Of a stretch of DNA of 64,000 nt, positions 25,700 to 37,600 are shown piece after piece. This DNA is from Burkholderiales bacterium PBB1. Its GTDB lineage: Bacteria > Pseudomonadota > Gammaproteobacteria > Burkholderiales > Burkholderiaceae_C. Under the pieces are notes generated by a model. The model did no database searches and was not told the DNA's origin. It was given only the letters and a program-made list of their open reading frames with translations. The stretch covers positions 744,001-808,000 of the forward strand of contig NKIN01000001.1 of assembly GCA_002255905.1 (NCBI GenBank), given 5' to 3'. Every line of letters starts with the position of its first letter. Position 1 is the stretch's first letter. A program made the translations under genes and the position numbers.

Positions 25700-28600
25700 A
25701 TGAACCGTGATCTTTCCTCCACCCGCCGCCCCATCACGACACCCCAAGCATCCCGCCGCGGCGAGCCGCGACCGCCACAGCGCCTCCACCACCTCAGCCT
25801 GACGGCGGTGGCGATGATGGTCCAGGCGGCTTTCACGCCGCAGGTGCGCGCACAGGGCATCGTGATCGATGGCCGCACCCAGACGGTGGTGGGCAAGGTG
25901 GGCAATGTGTCCACGGTGACCACGTCCACCGTGTCGGGCTCCAGCGGGTTCAACTCGTTCTCGTCGTTCCAGGTGGGGCAGGGCACCACCGCCAACCTGG
26001 TGTTGCCCAACGGCACCACCACCCTCGTCAACATCGTCAGCTCGCAGGTGTCGATCGACGGCGTGGTCAACTCGATCAAGAACGGCGGCATCGGCGGCCG
26101 CGTGTACTTCGCGAGCTCGCAGGGTTTCATCGTCGGCGCCCAAGGCGTGATCAACACCGGCAGCCTGTTCGTCTCGACGCCCACGCCCAACTTCATCAGC
26201 AGCTTCTTCAGCGGCGGCTCCCCGAACAGCGGCGCGGCCGCGCAACTGGCCGCCGGTACCGAGCCGATCAACCCCGATGGCGTGATCTCGATCTATGGCC
26301 AGATCAACCTGATCGACGGCACCGAGTTGCGCGCCGGTTCAGTCAATGTCGGTGCCAGTGGCCTGATTTCCGCGGGTGCGAACTTCAACGGCACCGCCCC
26401 CGATTTCACCGACGTGGTGAATGCTCACGGGCTGGTGCGCGGCGACGGCATCGTCGAGCGCGACGGCAAGATCCTGATCGCTGCCGGCAGCACGGTCGGC
26501 GTGGCCGGCGCACTGGGTGCCAACACCGTGGACATCAGCGCCACATCGACCGCCGGCGGTGCGGTGCAGGTCAACCTGAGCAACGCCGACATCGCTGGGC
26601 GTGACATCACGGTGGCAGCCAGTTCCGCCCTCAGCGACGCGACGCTGCTCACCACGCTGGGCACGCGCCAGGCACTCGCGTCGGCGAAGGTCGATGTGAG
26701 TGGCGGGCGCGTGGCGTCCGAGAACGGCAGCATCGCGATCAACGCGGTGTCGGAGGTGCACACCTCGACCTACAGCACCGTGCCGACCTCGGTGGCGGTG
26801 CTGCGCTCGAGCTCGAGCGCGAACGTCGATGTGCACAACGGTGCCGCGATCTCGACCACCGTCACGGCCGGTCCGGCCAGTGGCGATGTGCAGATTGGCG
26901 CGCAGTCGATCACCAGCGCGGTGGCCACGCCGGGCTCGGCACTGGCCAACCTGAACGGCGACGCGATGGTGGCCGTCACCGATGTGGCCAGCACGTCTGG
27001 CGTGCGCCTGGGCGCGGCTACGGGCGACACCCCAGCCACCGTGTCCAGCATCCACAGCGCCGGCTCGCTGTCGATCACGGCGCTCAACCAGGTCGACACC
27101 ACCGCCACCGCGAATGCGTCGGCGGCGGGCAGCAGTGCGGCTGGTGCGACGGTGGCGGTGTCCAAGCTGCGCACCACCACCGAGGCCATCGTCGACCGCG
27201 GGGCCGAGATCGCCAGCGGCAGCGCGTTGAACCTGTCGGCCCACTCGGTCAACAACGCGGCGGTGAGCGCGAAATCGACCGCCAAGGGGGCGCAGGAAGA
27301 CGCCGGTGGTGCAGGCCGCGCTGCGCAGGCGCTGGCCGAATACGGCGACCAGGCCAAGACATCCGAAGGTGGCGTCAAGGTGGCAGGTGCGGTCGCGGTG
27401 AGCGACTGGGTCGGCTCGACATGCGCACAGCTGGGTGCCAACAGCGGCACGGTCGCGGCTGGCTCGCTCAACGCAGCCGGCGATGTGACGGTGCAGTCGC
27501 TGTCGACCAACGTCGCCACGGTCGACGCCAACGCCAGTGCCACCGGTGGCACGGTGGGTGTGGGCGTGGCAGTGGGCATCAACCTCGGCAAGGGCTCGAA
27601 CCAGGCGCTTGTCGGTCAGAGCGTGGGCCAGACCCAGGGTGTGCGCAGCCTGCAGGTGCAGGCCGACATGGCACCGAACGGCGCGCCGCCGCCGACAAAC
27701 CAGTTCATCACCACCGTGGCCTCGGGCGCAGGCGCCAAGAGTGTCGGCGTGGCCGGTGCGCTGGGTGTCAATGCGGTCGATCTGCAGGCGCAGGCATTGC
27801 TGCAGCCGGGTGTTGCGGTGGCCTTCAATGCGGATGGCGCGGCGCCGTTGTCGCTGCAGGCCAACGAAGCCTCGGTCAGCGACGTGGCGGTGCTGCCGAC
27901 CAGCCCGACGTCTGGCGGCAAGGTGGGCATCGGTGCGTCGGTGGCGGTCAACGTGGTGGCCAACCGCAGCCTGGCCGAAGTTGCCAACGGCGCCAGCGTG
28001 AGCGGTGCGGGCAGCGTGGCGTTGGAGGCCACCGGTGACCATGTGGTCAACACCGCCGCCACTGCCGGCTCGGCGGGTGGCGTCGCGATCACCCCGAGCG
28101 CCGCGGTGGCGGTGGTCAACAACAGCGCCACCGCCGATTTCGGCACCGGCGCCGCCATCACCACGCAGGTGGTCAACGGTTCGAGCGGCGACATCTCCCT
28201 CGTGGCACGCCAGACCGCGGCCGAGACCACCACCGCCAGCGGCAGCGCGACCGGCGGCACTGCGGCCGTGGGCGCTGCGGTGGCGGTGGCGGTTGTCAAC
28301 GACACCGTGCTCGCCACCAGCCGTCGCGACATCGACGGCGCCGGCAACGTCACGCTGTCGGCCTCCGGCGCCTCGTTGGGGACGGTCGAAGCCACGGCCA
28401 GTGCCGCGGGTGGCAAGACCAGCGACGACGCAGGCGCCACCGACGGCACCGGCAAGAAAAAGGAAGACGACAGCGTCGACGACAAGCTGACTGGTCTGCT
28501 GAAGCTAGGCACCGACAACCAGGAAGCCGCCGACGTCGGCGACAGCGACCAGAAGGCCGCCACCAGCGGCGATGTGTCCGACGACAGCAAGCCCTCGGCC

Positions 28601-31600
28601 TCGACCAGCGAGGGCAAGGTCGCCGTCGCAGCTGCGGTGGGTGTGAACATCGCGACCCACAAGACGCGGGCCGTGCTGCCGGATGAACTCAGCATCAGCG
28701 CCGGCAAGGGACTGGTGCTCAGCAGCGCCAACAACACCGATGGCCAGGTGACCACCAACGGGGCCACCGTGGGCAGCGCGGCGGTGGGCATCGGCGCGGC
28801 GGTGTCGATCAACCTGGTGAAGGCCAGCAACCAGGCGCTGCTGGGCGACGGCACCGGTCCCGACGGCATCGCGGTGCAGGCCGGCTCGGTGACGTTGTCG
28901 GCACTGAAGTCCGATCTGGCCAGCGCCACCGTTCCGACGCCGGGGCGCACCGACCAGTACGCCGCCAGCGCGACCGCCGGTGCCGGTTCCGGCAAGGTGG
29001 GCATTGCCGGCTCGCTGGCGCTGAACCTGATCGACACCGAAAGCCTGGCGCAGATCCGCCCGGGTGCCCACGTCACCATCGTGCCAGGCGACACCGGAGC
29101 CATTCAGCTCAGCGCCGACAACCGCACCAGCGTCACGGGCCAGGCACTTCCCGCTGAGGGCGGTGCGAGCGGCAGCAAGGTCGGCATCGGCGCGTCGGTG
29201 GCGGTCAACATCATTGCCAACCGCTCGGTTGCCGAGGTGCAGAACAACGCGACGCTCACCGACCTGGGCGCGCTCCAGATCGAGGCCAGCGGCGACCACG
29301 CAGTCGACACCGAAGTCGAGGCGGGGGCCAGCGGCGGCATCGCGATCACGCCGGCGGTGGCGCTGGCCATCGTCAACAACACCACCACCGCACGGCTGGG
29401 CACGGGCGCGACGCTCACCAACCCCGGCGCGGTGACGCTGTCGGTGGACCACACCAGCACCACCACCACCAGCGCCAAGGGCAGCGCCCAGGGTGACAAG
29501 GCGGCGGTGGGCGCCGCGGTCGGCATCGTGCTGCTCAACGATGTGGCCAACGCCAGCATCGAGCGCGACATCGACACCGCCACCGGGGCGGTCAGCGTGT
29601 CGGCGCACGCCAGCAGCGCTTCGACCAACACCGCCACGGCCAGCGCGGTCGGCGGCAAGTCCGACGAGGAGGCCGGCCAGACCGACGCGACCACGGGCAA
29701 CAAGAAGGAAGACGCGTCGGTCGACGACAAGGTCAGCAACCAGACCGACTTCGGCAAGAAGAACCAGACCCGCAGCGGGGTGGGCAGCAGCGATCAGCAA
29801 AGTGCCACCGACAGCGCCGACAGCAACAAGACCTCGGCCAGCTCTGACGAAGGCAAGGTCGCCGTGGCCGCCGCTGTGGCGGTGAACATCGTCAGCGCCA
29901 CGGCCACCGCCCGCGTGGCCGATGGCGTCACGGTGAAGACCGATGGCGCACTGACGCTCAGCGCCAGCGGCAACACCGACAGCAGCGCCAGCTCGGACGG
30001 CAGCACCGTGGGCAGCACCGCCAAGGTCGGCATCGGCGCGGCGGTGTCGGTGAACAAGGTCGACTCGCACAACCAGGCTTCGATCGGCAGCGGCGCCCAC
30101 GTGACCGCGCACGGGGTGACTGTCGAGTCGACGATGACCGATGTCGGTGGCGACACCACCAACACCATCGCGGCCGAGGCCAAGTCAGGTGCTGGCGCAA
30201 GCAACGTCGGCATCGCGGCCTCGCTGGCGCTGAACCTGGCCGACACCTCGGGCAAGGCCCTGATCGACAGCGGTGCCGGCGTCGATGCGGGCGGCGCGGT
30301 CGTGCTGACAGCTGAGGACGATTCGAAGATCACCGCCACCGCCGCACCGACGACGGACGGCGGCGCCACCGGCGGCAAGGTCGGCATCGGCGCGTCCGTG
30401 GCGTTGAACCTGATCACCGCGGCCTCCCAGGCGCAGATCGCCACCAACGCCGGCATCAGCCATGCCAGCAGCCTGACGTTGACGGCGCGCAGCACCACCG
30501 ACTCCGACGCCGAGGCCACCGCCGGTGCGACCGGCGGCAAGCTCGCCTTCGATGCGGCCGTGGCCGTGACCACGCTGGACCAGTCCACCGATGCGTCGAT
30601 CGCCGCCGGCTCCGACATCGGCGCGAGCGGCAACGTCAGCGTCAGCGCGACCAGCGGCGGCGAGCACACCGCCACCACGGTCGGCACGGCCAAGTCGGGC
30701 AGCGTGTCGATCGGTGCGTCGGTCGGCGTGATCACCAGTTCCAGCACCACCAGCGCCACCATCGACCGCAACGTGGCGGCAGCGGGTACCGTCGACGTCA
30801 CGGCCGGCTCGACGCGCTACTACGACGCGTCGGCCACCGCCAGCGCCGGCGGCTCGCAATCCGACGACACCTACAGCCAGAACCAGTCGCAGGCCGACAA
30901 GTCCGCCAGCTCGAGCACGCTGAAGAACAACCAGGACTCGCAGACCAACCAGGGCACGAAGGGTGGCGGCAAGGTGAATGTCGCCGCGGCGGTGGGCGTG
31001 GTGGCGATCACCGACAACGTCAACGCGGCCGTGACTGGCGGGCGGACGATCCAGTCGGGCGCCGGCAAGGCGATGACCATCGCGGCCACCAGCGAGTCCA
31101 ACTTCAGCGCACGCGGCGCCGGCGATGCGGTCGACCCGAATTCGAAGGTGGGCGTCGGCATCGGTGTCGGCCTCGTCATCAGCAAGGGCAACACCACCGC
31201 CAGCCTCGCCGATGGCACCCACGTCGTGCAGTCGGGCGACCTGACGGTGCAGGCGATTTCCGAGCAGAACACCGATGCCGCCTACGCCCGCAAGCTCACC
31301 GCCGAAGGCATCGCCGGTGCGGGTGGCAGCAAGGTCGGCGTGGCCGGCGCCTTCGCGGTGGCGTACTCGAAGGGCAGCACCAGCGCCACCATCGGTGACA
31401 ACAGCCTGATCGATGCATCCGATGCGATCCACATCGACGCCGAGAACACCGCCACGCTGTCGGCCAAGGCCTGGGCCGGCGCGTTCGGCAGCGTCGGCGT
31501 CGGCGCGTCGGTGGCCACGGTGATCTCCGACAACGCCTACACGGCCCGACTCGGTGGCGGCAGCCAGGTCACCGCAGGCAGCCTGACGATCGAGGCGCTG

Positions 31601-34600
31601 AACCACAAGTTCAACCCGACGCCGTTCTCGCTCGATCTGAGCAACCTCGGCAACATGACCGACAAGGACAGCGCCAAGAACGAGCTGAAGGCGCTGGGCA
31701 ACCAGTTCACCTCGGGCCAGCTGCTGGGCGGTGGCAACTACTACACCGAAGCGGCCGCCGGCGCGGCCGGTGACAAGGTGGCGGTGGCGGGATCGTTCGC
31801 AGTGAACGTGTTCAAGGACGCGACCGACGCTTCGATCGGCACCGGTGCTCAGGTGTCCACCGGCAGCGGCACCATTGCGCTGACCGCCGACAACGACACC
31901 GTGGCGCGCTCGCTGGCCGGCAGCCTGTCGGTCGGGGGGCGCGTGGGGGTGGGTGTGTCCAGCGCCGACGTCGCCAGCACCAACGTGACGCGCAGCCACA
32001 TCGACGATGGTGTGCAGGTCACGGCCTCGGGCGGGATCCAGCTCACCTCCAGCAACAAGCAGGACATCGAGGTCATCGGCGTGGCCGGTGGCGTGGCCGG
32101 CAATGTGGCGGTCAGCGGTGTGGCCAACGTCATCACGCTGAACAACACCTCTGAAGCCTATGTCGCGCCATCGAGCACGACCGTGTTGAATTCCAGCGGC
32201 GCCTTCGGCGTCAGCGCCACCAACACCGTCAAGGGCCTGAACGTGGCCAGCGGTCTGGCGGTCAGCGGCAGCGTGGCGGTCGGTGTGGTGGGTGCGGTCA
32301 ACACCGTGGGCACCGATGCCAGCCACCAGTTCGTCACCCGCGGCTACATCGGCGACAACGCCAAGGTCAACGCCGCGGGGGCGACCACGCTCGGCGCGAC
32401 CGCAAGCCAGGACCTGACCACCTTCGCGATTGCCGGTGCAGCCAGCGGCTCGGTCAGCGTGGGCGGCGCTGCCGTGGTCAACGTGATCAACACCGACACC
32501 CGTGCCTACCTCGGCGACGGTGCCGAGTTGAACAAGGGCTCCTCGCTGGTCAACCAGAGCGCCAGCCTGTCGGCGCAGGACACGACCTCGTTGTTCGACG
32601 TGGTGGCCGGCGCGGCGGCGGGTGGCAGCGTGGGCGTCGGTGCGTCTGTCGACGTGGCCGTGATCACCAAGTCGACCCAGGCCTATGTGGGCAACGGTGC
32701 CTGGGCCGAGACGGCGGGCAACCTGCTGGTGCAATCGGCTGCGGCCGAAGACTTCCGCTCGATTGCGATCGGCCTGGGCATCGGCGGTTCGGCTGGCGCG
32801 GCGGGCTCGGTGTCGGTGTACTCGCTGACCGGCACCACCCTGGGTTACATCGACGACAACGCCACGCTGCGCGTGCGCGGCAACGCGCTGATCTCGGCCG
32901 ACGACCAGAGCGTGATGGACCTGATCTCGGGCAGCGCATCGGCCGGGGGCTCGGGCGCGATCGGGGCGGCCGCAGGCGTCACGGTGTTTGACAAGACCAC
33001 CCGTGCCTCGATCGGCGACAGCGCCGATGTCGAGGTGCTGGGCAACGGCGCCACGGGCATACAGGCTGCCACTGGCGACATCGCGATCGATTTCGGGGGC
33101 GCGATCAGCGGCAATGGGCGGGTCAAGAGCACGCTGGCGCCCGAAGATGCGCAGGGTGGCTCGATCTCCAGCGGTCAGAGCGACGCCATCGGCAATCGCA
33201 ATGCCTTCCAGGGTGTCACGAACACCCGCACCGCCACGCCCACGACCACGCTGATGCGCGGTCTGGCCGTGACCGCGACGAACCGCGACAAGCTCAACTC
33301 GTTCTCGGTGACCGGGGCGGCCGGCGGGGCGGCGGCCGTCACGATCGGCGGCAATGTGGCCACACTGACCACCGACACCGAAGCTGGTATCGGCGAGTCG
33401 GCCCGCATCAACCAGAACGGCACGGTGGCGAATGCTGGCCAGTCGGTGCGCGTGGCCGCCGGCAGCGACCAGTTCCACCTCGGGCTGGCGGGCGCAGCGG
33501 CCGGCGCCGGGGCTGCTGCGGTGGGCGCTGCTGCCGATGTCATCGTGGCCGACAACACCGTGAAGGCCACCATCGGCAAGAACGCGCAGGTCAAGGCCGC
33601 GAGCGATGTCGAGGTGCTGGCCCACGGGCAGGCGCAATACCTGGAACTCGGTGCCGGCCTGGCGGCGGCCGGCACGGTGGCGGTGGCTGGCTCGGTGGGC
33701 GTCATCTCGCTCAAGGACACCACCTACGCCACCATCGTTGGCGGCACCGGTGCGACCACCCGGGTCGATGCCGGCGGGAACACCCGCGTCGTGGCAGGCG
33801 ACGACACCGAGACCAACATGATCGCCGGCGCTGCGGCCGCTGGCTTTGGTGCAGCTGGTTTCGGAGTGGCGGTGGGCGTCAACTCGATCACCAAGGACAC
33901 GCAGGCGACCATCGGCAACGGGGTCACCGTCAACGCACTCGGCGGGGCAGGCACCTTCACCGGTTATTTGCCGGATTCCAGCTCCGACACCAGCACCGCC
34001 CTCATGAAGGGCCTGCAGGTCCAGGCCACCTCGAAGGAAGACCTGTTCATGGTGTCGGCCAGCGGTGCTGGCGGCCTGTATGCGGGCGTGTCGGGCGCGG
34101 TCACCGTCACCCTGGTCAACTCCAACACCCAGGCGCTGATCGGCGACGACGCCAAGATCAACCTGACGAACACCGGTGCATCGACCGATCAGGATGTGAA
34201 CGTCACGGCGCGCAACCAGCTCAAGTCATTGGCCTTCACCGGCTCGGTGGGCGTCGGTGCCGTCGGGCTGTCGGGCGGTGTCGACGTGTTCACCGCCAAG
34301 AACAACACCCATGCGGGCATCGGCGAGCGCGCGCAGGTGCATGCGCTCAACGACGTGACGGTGAATGCGCTGTCCGGTACCGACCTCGACACCGTCGTGG
34401 TCAGTGCGTCGGGCGGCATCGCGGCGGTGGCGGCCGGGGTGTCGGTGTATTCGGTCGGCGACAAGCTGGGTTCCGATGCGCAGAGCCAGCTCAGCACCGA
34501 CGACGGCAACGTCAAGGACCAGGCCGACAACGAAGCCAAGGGCGGTGCGCTCGACAACCTGCTGAAGTCGTCGGACGACAGCCACGTGAAGTCGATCAGC

Positions 34601-37600
34601 GCCCAGGCGCAGGCGAAGCGGGCATCTGTCTCGACCGGTGCGGCCACCTCCGGCACGCCGGCAGTCGGCAATTCGGCATCGATTGGCACCGGGGCCATCG
34701 TGGTCAGTGGCGGCGACGTGGCTGTCAACGCCCGCGGCACCCTGACCTACGACTCCACCACCGGGGCGGCAGCGGTCGGCGCGCTGGGCTTGGGCGCGGG
34801 CATCGGCATAGCCAACTTCACGCTCAACAACCAGGCGTCGATCGGCTCCAACGCCGAGATCACAGCCACCGGCGACGTGCTGGTGCATGCCTCGCTCACT
34901 GAAACGGCCAACGGGCTGGCCTTTGCCGGCACCGGTGGCATCGTGGCCGTCAACGCCGCGTGGGCCGGCCTCACCGACAGCGCCAGCACCACCACCGCCA
35001 CCATCGGCAGCGGTGCCCAGGTGCATCGCGCGGGCCGCCTGACGGTTGAGGCCCAGGACGTGCGCACGCTGGACGCGCAGGCCATCGGTGCCAGCATCGG
35101 CGCGGTCGCAGGGGGCGCCTCGATCGCCACCACCGAGATCGGCGGCAGCACCGACGCCCACATCGACAGCGGCGCCTTCATCGGCTCGGGCAGCGGCGAC
35201 GTGGTCGGCGACCTCGAGGTGTCGGCCGACTCGCGGGTCAAGGCGACCAGCAGCACACTGGCTGCGGCCGGCGGCATCGCACTGGCGGCCACCGGCTCGA
35301 AAGCCACCGCCACCGCCGCTCCGACGGTCCGGGCCTATGTGGATGGCGGCACCGTCAATCTGACGGGTGACGCCATCGTGCAGGCGATCGGTGCGGCGGG
35401 TGCCAGCGCCGATGCATTGGGTTTCACCGTCAGCGGTGGGCTCAGCATCGGGGCGTCGATCGCCCAGGCCCGCTCGGCGCCGTTGATCAGTGCCTACCTG
35501 GGCACCGGCACCGTGTTGACGGCCGACAACCTCACCGTGTCGGCCACGCATGAACTGCCAGATTTCGTCTACGCCTTCGACAACTCGCTCGACGCCCATG
35601 TGCTGGCCCGCAGCCAGGCACTGGACACCACCGTGCGTGCCAGTGCGTCGGGCACCTCGGGCGGTGCACTGCTGGGTGCGGTCGGCACCAGCGCCGAGGC
35701 CGATTACGGCAGCCTCGGAGTGGCCGCGCCGGTCACGGCGAGCGTGGGCAGTGGCAGCTTGCTGACGGTGCCCGGCACGCTCGACGTGACCGCCACCAAC
35801 AACAGCCGGCAGGACGCCAGCTCGAGCGGCCTGGCCTTCGGCATCGCGGCGATCGGCTCGAACGACGCCTATGCGCGCTCGAACTCTCGCACCACAGCCA
35901 GCCTCGGCGACAACGTCGCGGTGGTGGGTGGCATCACGGGCCAGACCAGCATCACCGCGCAAGGCACCGACACCAACATCGCCCAGTCGGTCTCGGGCAG
36001 CGGAGGGGTCATCGCCGGTGCCGCGGCGACCGCCAACACCGTCGAGACCAGCGACACGCGCGCTGCCATCGGCGCGTCGACCTGTGGCGCGCCCTCGGCC
36101 ACCTGCGGCATCGCCACAGGCAGCCTGACGCTCGAGGCCAACCACGACACCGTCTACAACGGCAAGGTCGACAGCACCCAGGCCTCGCTGGCTGGCGCCA
36201 GCGGTGCGAGCAACAACCACGCGGTGTCCAGCCGGGTCAATGTCGACGTGGGCGATGGCGCGAGCGTGACCGCCGGCCGGATCGCGCTGGCCGCGACCAA
36301 TGCGACCCACAAGTACTGGTGGGGCCGACACTCCGACATCAACACCATCGACGTGGCCGATGCCGCGGCCTGGAACGTGAACTCAGGCTCCGGCGGACTG
36401 CTGAACCTGCCCGCGGGCCGGACGGTGACGACGATCGACCAGCGCACCAACGTCACCACCGGCGACAACTCGCTGTTCCATGTGCTGATGCTCAGCGGCA
36501 CCAACGCGTTCACTCTCGACGCGAACAACATCATCGTGTCGTACGACAAGACCAAGCTGGACTCGGGCGGCGCGATCGCACTGGCCGAATCCAACTCGAT
36601 CATCAACGCCGGCTCGGCCGGCAACCCGGCGGACAACGTCCTCCCGAAGGTCAACGCCATCGTCACGCTGGGCGAGGACTCGACCATCACCAGCGACGCC
36701 GGCAACATCGACATCGGCAGCCGCACCGACGCCAAGTTCGATGCGCGTGCGGTGGCCAATGCCTATGGCCTGGCCGGTGCGCCTTCGGGCAAGGCCTATG
36801 TCAACTTTGTCGGCACGAACACCACCACCGTCGGCGACGGGGCGCTGCTGTTGGCTGCGGATGCGGCGCAGGGCAAGGTGAACGTGGCGGCCGGCGAAAA
36901 CTCCGCCCACCAGGCGAGCTCGATCCTCGCCCACACCGCGGTGAACCTGTGGAACAAGACGGCAATACCGATCAATTCGACGCCCGACGCCCAGACCCGC
37001 GTGACGCAGAACTCGACGGTGAACCTGAGCGCCAACAGCAACGTGCTGGCAGCCGGCGACATCGGCGTGGCAGCCAACCGCGGCAACATCCAGGTGAGCG
37101 CGGTGGGCGTGGGCAAGGACCTCTACCGCGAAGTGGCCGGCAAGATCGCCAGTGCGGTCGGCATCGATGCGTCCCTGGACATCACTGGCGGCATCGCGCC
37201 GACGCCGGGCGGCGTGGCGCAGGTGAATGCCAACGGCCGGGTGCTGTCGGGCCTGATGCGGCAATCGGCCACGCAGATCGATCCGGTGATCGTCTCGACC
37301 AACCCCGATGGTTCGGTCGTGTGGGACCTGGCGTACTCGCAGGTCGACAGCACGCAGTACCCCGGGTTGGCCGCCAACCCGCTGAACAGCAGCCTGAGCA
37401 ATCCGTACATCGGGCACCTGACGCCCGGGCAGTTGTCGGCAGGCCAGATCCAGGTCTCGAACGCCGCGCCCAATTCGAAACTGCTCGACCGGCTGGCGCT
37501 GCTGCAGGGACTGCTGGCCAAGTACGCGGCAGATCCGGTATCGCGGGATGCCTACCAGGCTGAAATCAACTTCCTGACCAAGAAGCTGGGCTCGCAGGGC

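Noticed and set aside
30185-33637. Open frame of 1,150 codons antisense to the adhesin
   Set aside because: Same reason: low-complexity Arg/Gly/His translation opposite beta-helix repeats, with no family pattern.
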